Below are positions 17,470-28,704 of a stretch of 44,837 nt of DNA, in pieces. The translations under genes were made by a program, and so were the position numbers. How positions within the stretch are numbered: position 1 is the first letter of the stretch; every line of letters starts with the position of its first letter. This stretch comes from Corynebacterium sp. HMSC29G08 (GTDB taxonomy: Bacteria > Actinomycetota > Actinomycetes > Mycobacteriales > Mycobacteriaceae), in assembly GCF_001806875.1 (NCBI RefSeq), contig NZ_KV786236.1, forward strand, positions 1 through 44,837, in the 5' to 3' direction. Under the pieces are notes generated by a model that was given only the letters and a program-made list of their open reading frames with translations, did not search any database and was not told the origin of the DNA.

Positions 17470-18384
17470 CTACGCCATGATCGGGCCGGTGGTGGTTTCT
17501 ATCCCAAGCGGCTCAATGTGCACGATGGTTTCCGCACCGCCCAGGGCAGCAGCGAGGCCTTCCTCAACATTGTCGGCGTGCTCGTGGGAGTGCGACACCG
17601 TCCACTCACCAGGCACCTGCATGACAACATTGATGAGACGTTGGCGCCCATAAGCCGTAGTGCGCAGCGACGTGAATACGACACCATTGTCCTTGGCGTA
17701 GGTGTCCAAAAATTCTTGTGCCGTTGCTACTTCTTCCTCCGGCAACGTCTCTGAAAGCAGGCCCTGGATAGCCTCGCGCAACAGTTTGTAGCCGGTGTAC
17801 AGGATGTTGGCGCCAACCAGGATGGCCACAATCGGGTCGAGGACCTGCAAGCCGGTCAGCCACACTAAGGCCATGCCGACGATGACGCCGACGGTGGTCC
17901 AGACATCTGTAAGCAAATGCTTCCCATCCGCAACTAGCGTGCTGGAGCGGTGCGTGCGGCCAGCGCGCACCAACATCGCACCCACACCGAGGTTGATCAG
18001 CGTAGCCACCACAGAAAACAGCAAACCAATGCCAAGCTGCTCCACCGGCTGCGGGGTGATCAGGCGCTGCACGGCCGTGTAGATAATGGCCACCGACGCC
18101 ACCAGAATCAGGCTGCCCTCTACCTGGGCTGCGAAGTATTCGGCCTTGGCGTGGCCGAAATTGTGGTTCTCATCCGCAGGCTTGGCGGAAAGCTTCAACG
18201 CCCAAAGGCCAACCAGGGCGGCGGCGACATTGGCCAAAGACTCCAGCGCGTCCGAAAGGAAGCCAACAGAGCCAGTGACATACGCGGCATACGCCTTCAA
18301 CGCGATAACAATCAGGGAAGCCGCGATAGAGATCCACATGAAGCGCTCAAGCATGCGCTGTTCTTCACGGGGATGGGTGGGCAT
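17470..18384 (-). CDS. Cation diffusion facilitator, probable manganese exporter
   Basis: 304 residues, six transmembrane helices then a cytoplasmic ferredoxin-like domain ending VSHSHEHADN...VHIEPLG. The TM2 metal site reads Glu48-x3-Asn52 (SDALESLANV) instead of the Asp-x3-Asp of zinc exporters such as YiiP; the TM5 partner is His-x3-Asp (KHLLTD). The ATG at 18384 is preceded by GAGAGG; the longer frame begins with TTG and is rejected. The yybP-ykoY riboswitch directly upstream, a Mn2+ sensor, argues that Mn2+ is exported; this is inference from regulation. The DUF418 and thiE genes follow. Confidence 0.9.
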   Translation of the reverse strand: MPTHPREEQRMLERFMWISIAASLIVIALKAYAAYVTGSVGFLSDALESLANVAAALVGLWALKLSAKPADENHNFGHAKAEYFAAQVEGSLILVASVAIIYTAVQRLITPQPVEQLGIGLLFSVVATLINLGVGAMLVRAGRTHRSSTLVADGKHLLTDVWTTVGVIVGMALVWLTGLQVLDPIVAILVGANILYTGYKLLREAIQGLLSETLPEEEVATAQEFLDTYAKDNGVVFTSLRTTAYGRQRLINVVMQVPGEWTVSHSHEHADNVEEGLAAALGGAETIVHIEPLGIETTTGPIMA

Positions 18385-18413
18385 AGGAAATCCTCTCGGC
18401 GCAGAAAACAACC

Positions 18414-18526
18414 GAAGGTCTCGCTCGCCTGTAAAGCATGTCCTGTAAAGCGTGTAAGGCCAACCGCCCGGGCTCTACGTGGAGAACCAGTATGTCGAGC
18501 GAGTTGTTGGTGAGCTACTCCCCTTC
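18414..18526 (-). ncRNA. yybP-ykoY (manganese) riboswitch upstream of the CDF exporter
   Basis: On the minus strand the leader has the diagnostic GGGGAGTAGC loop (about 18514-18523), then CTCGACATACTGG, the conserved CCGGGC, and closes with GCGAGACCTTC. GAAGG at the 5' end pairs with CCTTC at the 3' end to form P1. The leader ends about 30 nt before the CDF start. A direct 14-bp repeat (CCTGTAAAGCATGT and its one-base variant) lies in the last helix region. The class is known to turn on Mn2+ exporters when Mn2+ is high. Confidence 0.85.
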
Positions 18527-18548
18527 AAACCTTTATGAAACTTCAAAA

Positions 18549-18577
18549 ATCATACCACTGGGGTTAGGGGCGTTCCA
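18549..18577 (-). promoter_or_regulatory. Promoter of the riboswitch-CDF-DUF418-thiE unit
   Basis: TGGAAC (-35, 18572-18577) and TATGAT (-10, 18549-18554) on the minus strand with 17 bp between, giving a start about 15 nt upstream of the riboswitch P1. The -35 overlaps the end of the GNAT gene. Confidence 0.6.
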
Positions 18578-19037
18578 GCCGCATGGCGATGTGGGGGATC
18601 GTGCCGTCTAAAAACTCCTCACCCTCTTCGTTGAAGCCGAAGCGGTTGTAGTAGCCGACAAGTCCGCTCTGCGCCTCAATGACAACGTCGCCTGGCCAGC
18701 GGGTGGTGAACGCTAGCGCCTTGCGGACAATCTCGGGGCCAATTCCGGTGCCGCGCGCGAACGGCGCAACGACGAAACGGCCAAAGCGCGCGCGGGGTTT
18801 GCCGTCTGCAACCTCGGGGTAGACGCGTGCGCAGCCGGCGAGCCTGCCTGCGTTGTCGTAGGCGAGGACGTGGAAGGTGTCCTCGGCTGCGTCAATGTCA
18901 TCAAGCTCATTGAAGGGGCAGTCCTGCTCGGCCACAAACACGTCCACGCGGAGGCGAAATAGGTCGAAGGCCTCTCGTGAGCTCATCTGGTCGAGGGTTT
19001 TGAACGTCATTGCAGGATGCAGCGCAGGGTGTGTCAC
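18564..19037 (-). CDS. GNAT acetyltransferase, ElaA type
   Basis: 157 residues from a GTG at 19037. The domain begins LFRLRVDVFVAEQDCPFNELDDID, the ElaA hallmark, followed by LAGCARVYP, ARFGRFVVAPFARGTGIGPEIV (acetyl-CoA loop) and GLVGYYNRFGF. It transfers an acetyl group to an unknown amine. The GTG is favoured since a -10-like TAGGAT ends about 7 bp before it (leaderless); the ATG at 19010 is the alternative. A longer open frame to 19238 has no family support and overlaps the divergent protease gene. Confidence 0.85.
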   Translation of the reverse strand: MTHPALHPAMTFKTLDQMSSREAFDLFRLRVDVFVAEQDCPFNELDDIDAAEDTFHVLAYDNAGRLAGCARVYPEVADGKPRARFGRFVVAPFARGTGIGPEIVRKALAFTTRWPGDVVIEAQSGLVGYYNRFGFNEEGEEFLDGTIPHIAMRLERP

Positions 19038-19143
19038 GGGGGTGATCCTAACACCGCTGTGACGTAAGGTGTTTGTGTTAACTGAAGTTACGTTTGTGAT
19101 TTCCTGCCTGACGCATACAAGACACATAACAAAAGGGGTCCGC

Positions 19144-19974
19144 ATGTTCCGTCGCATCGCCGCTGTCGCCGCCGCTGCCGTTCTTACTGCTACTGCTTTG
19201 CTCGCACCTGCCGCCAGTGCACAGCCAGCTGACCCCAACTACGTCTGGCGCACAGACCTCATGTCCAAGGCACTTGCCGGCAAACTCAACGCGGATCGCG
19301 TGCTGCACCGCGTGCCCACCTCGTTCCATGATGCTCCACGCACCCCCGCCGAAGCCACCCAGGCCCAGGCACGCGGCAACGCCCTCTACGGGCCTGGCAC
19401 CCCCATCTACGTGGGACACGCCCCGAATGACTTGATCTGCACCGTGGCAGTTGCCGGCTACAACGACGCTGGCGAAAAAATCGCCCTGACCGCAGGCCAC
19501 TGCGCAGGCAACGTCGGTGACCCGGTGGTCAACGCGGATGCCCGCGCACTCGGCCAAACCGGCCGTGTGATCGCCGTGGACCGCAACCTGGACTATGCCG
19601 TAATCCAACTGCACCCCAACACGGAAGTCTCCCGCAGCTATGACGGGCTGACCATCAACCACCTGGGTGCAGCACCTGTGCCGGCCGGGCAGACCGTGTG
19701 CAAAAAGGGCGTTGCTTCCGGCGTGACCTGCGGAATTACCTGGCAGGACGGCGGTGTGATGAACATTAACCAGGTCTGTGCAATGCAGGGCGACTCCGGC
19801 GGACCGCTCTACACCGGCGATCGCTTGGTAGGCATTATCAACGGTGGTATGTTCCCGCAGCCGTTCGCGCTTGCCTGCCACACCCCACTGCAGGGCCCGC
19901 TGCATGCACCGACGGGCTCCGCGCGTGCCGACGCCTTCCTGCCCACCGTCCCCGGCGGCTTCCGTCTGCCGTAA
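19144..19974 (+). CDS. Secreted trypsin-like serine protease (S1 family)
   Basis: 276 residues. A Sec signal peptide (residues 1-26, ending ASA) precedes a propeptide-like region and a chymotrypsin-fold domain. The catalytic triad is visible: His119 (LTAGHC), Asp150 (NLDYAVIQL) and Ser218 (GDSGGPLY). Cys pairs around the His and Ser suggest disulfides. The ATG at 19144 has AAAAGGGG upstream; the longer frame from 19069 overlaps the divergent GNAT leader. It acts outside the cell; its substrate is unknown. It ends 10 bp from the convergent hisN. Confidence 0.93.
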   Translation: MFRRIAAVAAAAVLTATALLAPAASAQPADPNYVWRTDLMSKALAGKLNADRVLHRVPTSFHDAPRTPAEATQAQARGNALYGPGTPIYVGHAPNDLICTVAVAGYNDAGEKIALTAGHCAGNVGDPVVNADARALGQTGRVIAVDRNLDYAVIQLHPNTEVSRSYDGLTINHLGAAPVPAGQTVCKKGVASGVTCGITWQDGGVMNINQVCAMQGDSGGPLYTGDRLVGIINGGMFPQPFALACHTPLQGPLHAPTGSARADAFLPTVPGGFRLP

Positions 19975-19984
19975 CTAGCAGAAA

Positions 19985-20767
19985 CTAACCCTGCAGGCGG
20001 CCAAGCACCTCGTCGTGCAACAGCCCGTTGGTGGCAACCGCGTCACCACCGTGCGGGCCATCAACGCCCGCCAATGAGGTGAAGCGGCCACCGGCCTCAG
20101 TAACCAACAGCGCCAGCGGCGCCAAGTCCCAAAGCGAGACCTCCGGTTCACACGCAATATCTACCGAGCCCTCTGCCACCAGGCAGTAGGAGAAAAAGTC
20201 ACCAAAACCGCGCAGGCGCCACGCCGTGTCTGTCAGCTCAATGAACTGCTCGCGCAGGCCGCGGTCGCGCCAGCCGGTCAGCGAGGAAAAGGACACGGAC
20301 GCATCCTCCAACTTGGCCACGGAAGATACCCGCAATTGGGTTGCCTTGCCGTCTCCAACCTCGCGCCATGCGCCCTCGCCTTTCGCCGCGTACCAACGGC
20401 GTGACAGGGCAGGGGAGGATACGACTGCGACAACCGGCTCGCCGTCTTCAAGCAGGGCAATCAGCGTTGCCCACACCGGCACGCCGCGCACGAAGTTCTT
20501 CGTGCCATCAATCGGGTCGATCACCCACTGGCGGCCGGTAAACACGGCGTCACCGCCAAACTCCTCGCCCAGCACCGCATCATCTGGGCGCTGTTGCGCC
20601 AGGTGTTCGCGCAGCTCTGTTTCCGTAGCCAGGTCCGCATCCGACACAGGCGTTAAGTCCGGCTTGGACTCAACGTGCAGGTCAGCTGCATCAAAACGAG
20701 AAGACGTGATGTCATCCGCCAGGTCGGCGAGTTCTAGTGCGAGTTTCAGATCGTGGTTACGCTGCAT
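19985..20767 (-). CDS. hisN: Histidinol-phosphatase, inositol-monophosphatase type
   Basis: 260 residues from the ATG at 20767 (a longer frame starts at 20797 inside the upstream gene). HisN dephosphorylates histidinol phosphate in histidine synthesis. Metal-site motifs are [26 protein letters not shown] and, near the end, [15 protein letters not shown]. The start overlaps the end of the neighbouring phosphatase gene by 11 bp. The pair with a second IMPase-like gene directly before prfB is, as I recall it, the corynebacterial arrangement. Confidence 0.9.
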   Translation of the reverse strand: MQRNHDLKLALELADLADDITSSRFDAADLHVESKPDLTPVSDADLATETELREHLAQQRPDDAVLGEEFGGDAVFTGRQWVIDPIDGTKNFVRGVPVWATLIALLEDGEPVVAVVSSPALSRRWYAAKGEGAWREVGDGKATQLRVSSVAKLEDASVSFSSLTGWRDRGLREQFIELTDTAWRLRGFGDFFSYCLVAEGSVDIACEPEVSLWDLAPLALLVTEAGGRFTSLAGVDGPHGGDAVATNGLLHDEVLGRLQG

Positions 20768-21614
20768 GCCCGATAAGCCTAGTCGCCACCTCATCAACCA
20801 TCAGCGGATTGCCCGCCACGCACCACCTCACCCCACCCGCATCAACCTTGGTGGCCACCCCGCCGACCGCCTCAATCAGCGCCTTGCCCGGCAGCCAATC
20901 CCAATCAGGCACCGAATGTTGCAGCCAGCCACCCATACGACCTGCAGCGATGTTGGCTAAATCCACGCTGCCCGCGCCCATCATCCGGATCGTCGCAGCA
21001 TCTTTCACCGCGCGCATCCACGCCCCCACAATCGCCTCATCGGCCATAAACGTGGGGTGCAGGTATGTCACCAGGGCCTTTTCGCTTATGTGCGCCATAT
21101 CTAACGCCCCCAACCGTTCCCCGTCGCACCACGCCTGGCCATCGGATGCGAGCCACGTCGTGTTCGTCGCCGGGCGGTGCACCGCGCCAATCAGAGCCTT
21201 GCCGTCTGCCGGATCGCCCTCGGCTACCGCGAGCGCCGAGCAGAAGTAATCCGACTCCTGCGCAAAGTTATACGTCCCGTCAACAGGGTCAATCACCCAG
21301 GTGCGCCCGGTTGTTGAGGCACGGGCGTGGCCCTCTTCTCCCAGCACGCCGTCTTCGGGGCGCAGCGCGTCGAGCACCTTGGCCACAAAGTTTTCAGCGG
21401 CGTGATCGGCTTCGGTCACCACATCAGACACCGACGTCTTGCGTTGTGTGGACAACGCAATCGAGCCACCATCACGCATAAAGAGTGCAAGCTGGCCAGC
21501 ATGCGCTACAAGCGCTGCGGCCAGCTGTGCGTCATCGTCGTTTCGGTGAGCGTCAATAAAAGCTGCAGTGGAAATGGGTGCTGAAATGGGTTCTGAAGTC
21601 ACGCACCCATTCAT
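20757..21614 (-). CDS. impA: Inositol monophosphatase family protein
   Basis: 285 residues. Mg2+-dependent sugar-phosphate phosphatase: [15 protein letters not shown], the [10 protein letters not shown] motif and [17 protein letters not shown] near the C-terminus. In actinobacteria such enzymes feed inositol into phosphatidylinositol and mycothiol, but paralogs differ, so the symbol is provisional. It begins 7 bp after the thiC stop and overlaps hisN, forming thiC-impA-hisN. Confidence 0.85.
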   Translation of the reverse strand: MNGCVTSEPISAPISTAAFIDAHRNDDDAQLAAALVAHAGQLALFMRDGGSIALSTQRKTSVSDVVTEADHAAENFVAKVLDALRPEDGVLGEEGHARASTTGRTWVIDPVDGTYNFAQESDYFCSALAVAEGDPADGKALIGAVHRPATNTTWLASDGQAWCDGERLGALDMAHISEKALVTYLHPTFMADEAIVGAWMRAVKDAATIRMMGAGSVDLANIAAGRMGGWLQHSVPDWDWLPGKALIEAVGGVATKVDAGGVRWCVAGNPLMVDEVATRLIGHAA

Positions 21615-21621
21615 ACCCCAC

Positions 21622-23555
<1,934 letters not shown>

Positions 23556-23575
23556 CAGGGCACAAATCCCGCGCC

Positions 23576-24052
23576 CTAACGGCGGCGGACAAGCTCCATC
23601 GCGCGCGCCGCGTCGAGGACGTCGAGGTAGGGCAGGGGATCGATGTCCATGTCCTCGACGTAGTCGGTGAGCATGGTGCGCACCACCTGGTGCAGCTCGT
23701 CGACGTCCCAGGGCTTGGCAATGTAGTGGTCCAGGTCGGCCTCGTTGACCGCGCGGACCGTATCGCGCAGCTGCGCCTGGCCAGTGACCAGGACTTTACG
23801 GGTGGCGGCGGTGCGATCGTCGTCCATCATCTGGACCAAGAACTCCACGCCGGTGGTGCCGGGCATGCGGTGGTCGCACAACGCGAGTGCGAGAACGTCG
23901 CCGTCTTCGGTGAGCTCGTCGATCACCTCCCACGCTTCCTCCACGTCGGAGGCGACCTCCACACGGATGTGCTCGGCAAAGGGCAAAAGATCGCGCTCGA
24001 CGGCGGCGCGCACTTCCGCCTCGTCCTCGAGGATCAGGATGGCAAGGTTCAT
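23576..24052 (-). CDS. Stand-alone response regulator receiver protein
   Basis: 158 residues. A CheY-like receiver with the acidic pair Glu9-Asp10 (LILEDEAEV), phospho-acceptor Asp60 (LCDHRMPG), Thr90 (VTGQ) and Lys113 (IAKPW). A C-terminal extension of about 35 residues shows no DNA-binding motif. It overlaps the kinase gene by 4 bp (ATGA). Without an output domain it may act by protein contact or pass phosphate on; how it reaches the transporter gene is unclear. Confidence 0.92.
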   Translation of the reverse strand: MNLAILILEDEAEVRAAVERDLLPFAEHIRVEVASDVEEAWEVIDELTEDGDVLALALCDHRMPGTTGVEFLVQMMDDDRTAATRKVLVTGQAQLRDTVRAVNEADLDHYIAKPWDVDELHQVVRTMLTDYVEDMDIDPLPYLDVLDAARAMELVRRR

Positions 24053-25962
24053 GGTGTGTCTCCTTCGTCGTGTGCATGCGGGCCGTCGATGGGCAGGCCC
24101 ACGGTGGCGCAGGTGCCGTTGGTAGAAGAGGTCAGTTCGATCGTGCCGTGGTGTGCGCTGACGATGCCGCGGCAGATGCTTAAGCCGATGCCCATGCCGA
24201 AGCGAACCTCCCCGTTCTTCGTGGTAAAGCGGGGTTCGAAGAGTTTATCGATGCGTTCGGGTGGGATGCCGGGACCGTCGTCAATGATCTCCACGCGCAC
24301 CCAGCCGTGCTTCGGGGCGCTCGTGCGAATTGTGATGGTGGAGCCTTTGCCGGACTCTTCGATGGCCTCGGCAGCATTGGTGATCAGGTTCGTCCACACC
24401 TGCGCGATCTGCCCTGGTGTACACGTCACGTGCGGCAGTTCGGCGAAGTCCCGTTTGATCTCTACGCCGCGCAGTTTGTGGGCGATCAGCTGCAGGGTGT
24501 CCTCGATGCTTTGGTGCACGTCCACGTCGGTGACCGGGTCGCCGTCGGGCCGTGCGTAGGCGCGCAGCGAGGCCACCAGCTGCGTAATGCGCGTCGATGC
24601 GGTGGAGAGGTTGCGTAGGGCAGTGCCTATCGACGCCGCGTGCTCCACCGTCTCGTAGTCCAACCTCCGATTCGCGCGCACCTGCTTGGCAAACTCCACG
24701 TCGTGCAGGCCGGCGAGCACCCAGCGCTGGGCGAGCGCCCTATCGCCGGTGACTTCGGTCAGCTCGCGCCGCAGTGCACGCGCCTCCTTGGTGCTCACCG
24801 CGTGCGAGCTGCGCGCCGCCTCCAGCGCGTGGCTGGTCGCCTCCCGCCACCTGCGATTGGGACTCGACGCGATCAACCCTTCGACGTCCTCGGCTAAGTG
24901 GGCTGCGGTGCGCTCGATCGCCGCCATCGGGTTATTCAGCTCGTGGGCCACACCGGCAGCCAGCTCGCCGAGCGAGGCGAAGCGCGCCTGGCTCGTCAGC
25001 TCGCGGCGTGCTGCTTCCAGGTTGTGCAGCGCCGTGGTCAAGCGTGCCCGCTCGTCTTCGAGCTGGGCGGTGAGCTCGTGCTGCTCGATCTGGATGTCCT
25101 CGGCGCGGCGCAGGCGGCGGTCGTAGGAGCGCACGAACAAGATATTGAACAGGCGCGAAAGCTCCGGCTCCTGGCGGATGAGGTAGTCCACCTGCTCGGT
25201 GGGCAACTGGACTGCGACCACCTCGGTGGTGGTACGCGCGGTGAAAAAGCCGACCCGGTTGCTTGCAAGCGCGAGGAGTCCGATCACATGCCCGGTAGAG
25301 GCGTGGTGCATGACGATATCGCCGGCGTCAGTAAAACGCTGCAAAAGCACCTTGCCGGACAAGGCGAAGATGACTTCCTCGACGTAGTGGCCCTCCTTCG
25401 TCAGGTACACCCCGGGCGGGAAGGTCAGGCGCGGCTGATATCCTAGGTGCGTATCGGCGGCCTGGATGATGCGGTTGATGATCTCCTGGTCCGTCAGCCC
25501 GACGTCCAGCTCGGTGACCTCGGGCAAGTCGAAGGTACCGGCGATCGAGGGATCGCGCTTGGCGCGCATGTACCAGTAGCGGTTGAGCTGCTGCTGGATG
25601 TTGTGAAGGAGTGCTTCCGGCTTGATCGCCGGGGTGAACACGAGCATGTCGAGCCGACCCATGTCTGTGAGCGCGTCCAGGCCCGCGATCTCGGGTGCGG
25701 TGGTCAGCACCATCACGCGGGTGTACTCGAAGCCGGGCTGCGAGATCAGCTCGAGCAGCGGGTGGTCGGCGGCCAGGCCGTCCTCGTGGACGGTGACGGT
25801 GACAAGGGCGAGCGGGTCGCCGTCGAGAAGCGAGCGCAGGTGCTCCACATTATCGGCGGCGAGGATGTCGTGCGTGCCGCCGATCGCCTCGTTGACCACC
25901 TGCTGCACGTCGCGGGTGGCCTGGGATGTGCCCACGATGGCGAGGGTGGAGCGCGGCAGCAT
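24049..25962 (-). CDS. Sensor histidine kinase with receiver-like and cyclic-nucleotide-binding-like sensor domains
   Basis: 637 residues, no transmembrane segment. Residues 1-130 resemble a degenerate receiver; about 160-285 is a CRP-type cNMP-binding-like jelly roll (VYLTKEGHYVEEVIFALSGKVLL); 288-330 is a charged coiled coil; the H-box SLGELAAGVAHELNNPMAAI has His340; then QVWTNLITNAAEAI (N-box), DDGPGIP (G1), FEPRFTTK (F) and GMGIGLSI (G2). A long insert follows the H-box helix. It is cytosolic, so the signal is internal. The start abuts the permease stop. Confidence 0.93.
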   Translation of the reverse strand: MLPRSTLAIVGTSQATRDVQQVVNEAIGGTHDILAADNVEHLRSLLDGDPLALVTVTVHEDGLAADHPLLELISQPGFEYTRVMVLTTAPEIAGLDALTDMGRLDMLVFTPAIKPEALLHNIQQQLNRYWYMRAKRDPSIAGTFDLPEVTELDVGLTDQEIINRIIQAADTHLGYQPRLTFPPGVYLTKEGHYVEEVIFALSGKVLLQRFTDAGDIVMHHASTGHVIGLLALASNRVGFFTARTTTEVVAVQLPTEQVDYLIRQEPELSRLFNILFVRSYDRRLRRAEDIQIEQHELTAQLEDERARLTTALHNLEAARRELTSQARFASLGELAAGVAHELNNPMAAIERTAAHLAEDVEGLIASSPNRRWREATSHALEAARSSHAVSTKEARALRRELTEVTGDRALAQRWVLAGLHDVEFAKQVRANRRLDYETVEHAASIGTALRNLSTASTRITQLVASLRAYARPDGDPVTDVDVHQSIEDTLQLIAHKLRGVEIKRDFAELPHVTCTPGQIAQVWTNLITNAAEAIEESGKGSTITIRTSAPKHGWVRVEIIDDGPGIPPERIDKLFEPRFTTKNGEVRFGMGIGLSICRGIVSAHHGTIELTSSTNGTCATVGLPIDGPHAHDEGDTP

Positions 25963-27423
25963 CTAGACCACCAGCCCCATCAGCTGCCACACAGACGGCA
26001 AGACGAAGATCAGCAGCAGGGTGGCACTGGTGCCGACGACGAGCCCGACCAGCGCCATCTGCGGGATGGAGATCTCCTTGGTGGCGTACGCAATCGCGTT
26101 CGGCGGCGTGGAGATCGGCAGCGCCATGCCCAGCGAGCAGGCGATCGCCACCACCGCGGCGACTACCAGCGGGTCGATGCCATCGAGCGAGAGCGCCAGT
26201 GAGACTGCTAGCGGCACCAAGAGGTTGGCAGCCGCGGAGTGCGAGATGACGTTCGCCATGCCGAAGCCGATCAGGCCGAGCACCGCGAGGATCGCAAGCG
26301 CGCCCATAACCTCCCAGCTGATAGAGCCGACCAACCACTCGTCCAGGCCGCTGGCACCCACGCCCGTGCCAAGCGCGATACCGCCGGAGACCAGCCACAG
26401 CACCGGCCAGTCGAGCGCCTGGACGTCCTTGCCCTTCATCACCTGCAGGCACAGCAGCGCCACAACGGGGATGAAGCCGACGGTATTGGAGGAGATGCCG
26501 TGCAGCGGCTCGCTCATCCACAACAGGATGGTCAGGCCCGCCACGGCGTAGAAGAGCTTCGCGTCGGTAGAGGTGTTCCACTTCGAGCGCATATCGATGG
26601 AAATGCGGGTTTCGGCGGGGATGAAGACGATGCAGAGGAACACCCAGGCAAAGGCCAACACGACAAACATGAACGGCACTGCCATAAGCATCCAGTCTGT
26701 AAAAGACACGCGGATGCCGTGCTCAGCGAGCGCACCGATCGCAATCGCGTTCGGAGGCGTGCCCACAGGTGTGCCGATGCCGCCGACATTTGCCGCCAGG
26801 GGGATCGACAAGGCGACGCCGGCGCGTGCCTTACCCGCAGGCAGCGTTTTCAAAATCGGGATCACCACCGCGAACATGGTCGCAGTGGTGGCCGTATTGG
26901 ACATGAACATGCTGAGCACGGCGGTAATGAGCATCAGTCCCAGCACCGTGAGTCGTGCCTTATCAGGGAAGGGGCGCAGCATAATGGCCGCGAGGTTGCG
27001 GTCCAGGCCGAACTTCTCCGCCCCGTGGGCGATCATGAACCCTCCCAAAAAGAGGATGATCACCGGGTGGGCCAGCGCGGAGAAGTAGGCGGAGGCGGGG
27101 AGCAGTTGGTCGGCAAGAGCTGGTTCGCCGCCCGTGGGGTCTATCAGCGCGCCCTCGGAGAGCATGAGGACTTCGAGCAGGATGACCAGCACCGCCGTCG
27201 CCGTCAGCGGTACGGGCTCGAGCACCCAGAAGACGATGGCGAGCAAGAAGATCGACAGCATCCGGTGCCCGGGGGTGGACAGCTCCGGGATCTGGACGAA
27301 GAAGGGAATGAGAAAACAGACCACGCCCAAAACCAGGCCCACCAGCTGCTTTTTGCTCAGCTGGGGGCCTTTACTGGCTAGCGCGGGCGGGCGTTGTTTC
27401 GAGCGGCGTTGTGTCTCCACCAT
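25963..27423 (-). CDS. DASS/SLC13-family anion permease
   Basis: 486 residues, about 12 hydrophobic segments. The two repeats carry the substrate and Na+ motifs MSNTATTATM with GTPPNAIA (first), and a degenerate second HSAAANLL with STPPNAIAYA. The family imports di- and tricarboxylates or sulfate with Na+. The ATG follows a -10-like TAGACT by 7 bp (leaderless). It is the first gene of a tight three-gene operon with kinase and receiver, so the two-component pair probably monitors the state linked to this substrate. Confidence 0.93.
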   Translation of the reverse strand: MVETQRRSKQRPPALASKGPQLSKKQLVGLVLGVVCFLIPFFVQIPELSTPGHRMLSIFLLAIVFWVLEPVPLTATAVLVILLEVLMLSEGALIDPTGGEPALADQLLPASAYFSALAHPVIILFLGGFMIAHGAEKFGLDRNLAAIMLRPFPDKARLTVLGLMLITAVLSMFMSNTATTATMFAVVIPILKTLPAGKARAGVALSIPLAANVGGIGTPVGTPPNAIAIGALAEHGIRVSFTDWMLMAVPFMFVVLAFAWVFLCIVFIPAETRISIDMRSKWNTSTDAKLFYAVAGLTILLWMSEPLHGISSNTVGFIPVVALLCLQVMKGKDVQALDWPVLWLVSGGIALGTGVGASGLDEWLVGSISWEVMGALAILAVLGLIGFGMANVISHSAAANLLVPLAVSLALSLDGIDPLVVAAVVAIACSLGMALPISTPPNAIAYATKEISIPQMALVGLVVGTSATLLLIFVLPSVWQLMGLVV

Positions 27424-27476
27424 GTGTCGAAGTCTACCCGGTGCAACCTGGTATTACTTGCCTTGGTCTGTGGCTT

Positions 27477-27548
27477 CGGTACCTCAAGCCCGTCCTTAAT
27501 AATGGGCACGCGACAATGTAGCGGCCACCATGGCGGTTGGTGAGTAAA
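27477..27548. repeat. Right, deleted copy of the thiC 5' region (scar)
   Basis: The first 30 bp match thiC codons (23329-23358); the rest matches 23511-23555 with a few changes. The two parts join at a GGG shared by both, so relative to the left copy 155 bp including the thiC start and riboswitch are missing. The right end runs straight into the prfB promoter. Confidence 0.9.
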
Positions 27549-27572
27549 ACCGAACAACTAGACTGCATGGTT

Positions 27573-28682
27573 ATGCAACCGGAGACCCAAGCTCGCATCA
27601 AGGAACTCGAAACCACCCTGCAGACCATTGAGCAGGTGATGGACCTCGACACCATGGCGCAACGCGTCCGCGAGCTTGAACAGCAGGCAGGGGACCCCTC
27701 GCTTTGGGACGATCCCGCGCACGCCCAACAAGTCACCACCGAACTGTCCAACGTGCAGGCACGTTTGAAAAAGGTTACGTCGCTGCGCTCGCGTTTGGAC
27801 GACCTGCCGGTCATGTACGAGCTCGCCGAAGAAGAAGGCGATGCCTCCATGGCGGACGATGAGCTCGACGAGATCACCTCGGCCATCGAATCGCTGGAGG
27901 TGCAAACCATGCTTTCCGGCGAGTATGACGAGCGCGAAGCCGTGGTGAACATCCGCTCCGGCGCGGGTGGTGTGGATGCGGCAGACTGGGCGGAAATGCT
28001 GATGCGCATGTACGTGCGCTGGGCTGAAAAACACGGCCACAAAGTAGATGTCTACGACATTTCCTACGCCGAAGAAGCCGGCATCAAGTCCGCCACTTTT
28101 GTGGTGCATGGTGAGTACATGTACGGCCAGCTCTCCGTGGAACAGGGCGCGCATCGCTTGGTGCGTATCTCGCCCTTTGACAACCAGGGGCGCCGCCAGA
28201 CCTCGTTTGCTGAGGTTGAGGTTCTTCCCGTGGTGGAGCAGACAGACCATATTGACATCCCCGATTCAGACATCCGTGTGGACGTCTACCGTTCCTCAGG
28301 TCCGGGTGGTCAGAGCGTGAACACCACCGATTCGGCGGTACGCATCACGCATATTCCAACCGGCATTGTGGTGACCTGCCAAAACGAGAAATCCCAGATC
28401 CAGAACAAGGCTTCAGCACTCAACGTGTTGCAATCCAAGCTGTTGGAAAAGAAGCGCCAAGAAGAAAAAGCCGAGATGGATGCTCTCGGCGCTGGCGGTA
28501 ACGCAAGCTGGGGCAACCAGATGCGTTCCTACGTGTTGCATCCGTACCAGATGGTCAAGGACCTGCGTACGGAATTTGAAGTGGGTGATCCCCAGAAAGT
28601 GCTCGACGGGGATCTCGATGGCTTCCTCGAGGCTGGTATTCGCTGGCGGATGGCGCAGCAGCAAACCGGCCGGGAAGTCTGA
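27573..28682 (+). CDS. prfB: Peptide chain release factor 2
   Basis: 369 residues from the ATG at 27573. RF2 reads UGA and UAA and releases the peptide. The codon-recognition tripeptide SPF (RISPFDNQG) and the catalytic GGQ ([19 protein letters not shown]) are present. There is no programmed frameshift; the frame is continuous. A -10-like TAGACT at 27559-27564 puts the start of transcription near 27572, so the second ATG is favoured as leaderless; the ATG at 27567 and a GTG at 27537 are alternatives. It is convergent with the MFS gene and lies directly to the right of the thiC scar. Confidence 0.96.
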   Translation: MQPETQARIKELETTLQTIEQVMDLDTMAQRVRELEQQAGDPSLWDDPAHAQQVTTELSNVQARLKKVTSLRSRLDDLPVMYELAEEEGDASMADDELDEITSAIESLEVQTMLSGEYDEREAVVNIRSGAGGVDAADWAEMLMRMYVRWAEKHGHKVDVYDISYAEEAGIKSATFVVHGEYMYGQLSVEQGAHRLVRISPFDNQGRRQTSFAEVEVLPVVEQTDHIDIPDSDIRVDVYRSSGPGGQSVNTTDSAVRITHIPTGIVVTCQNEKSQIQNKASALNVLQSKLLEKKRQEEKAEMDALGAGGNASWGNQMRSYVLHPYQMVKDLRTEFEVGDPQKVLDGDLDGFLEAGIRWRMAQQQTGREV

Positions 28683-28704
28683 GTGAGTGAGACTTGAGTG
28701 AGAC

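Noticed and set aside
23557..23577. Small hairpin at the stop codon of the receiver gene
   Set aside because: Only five base pairs with a long loop and no T-run; not convincing as a terminator.
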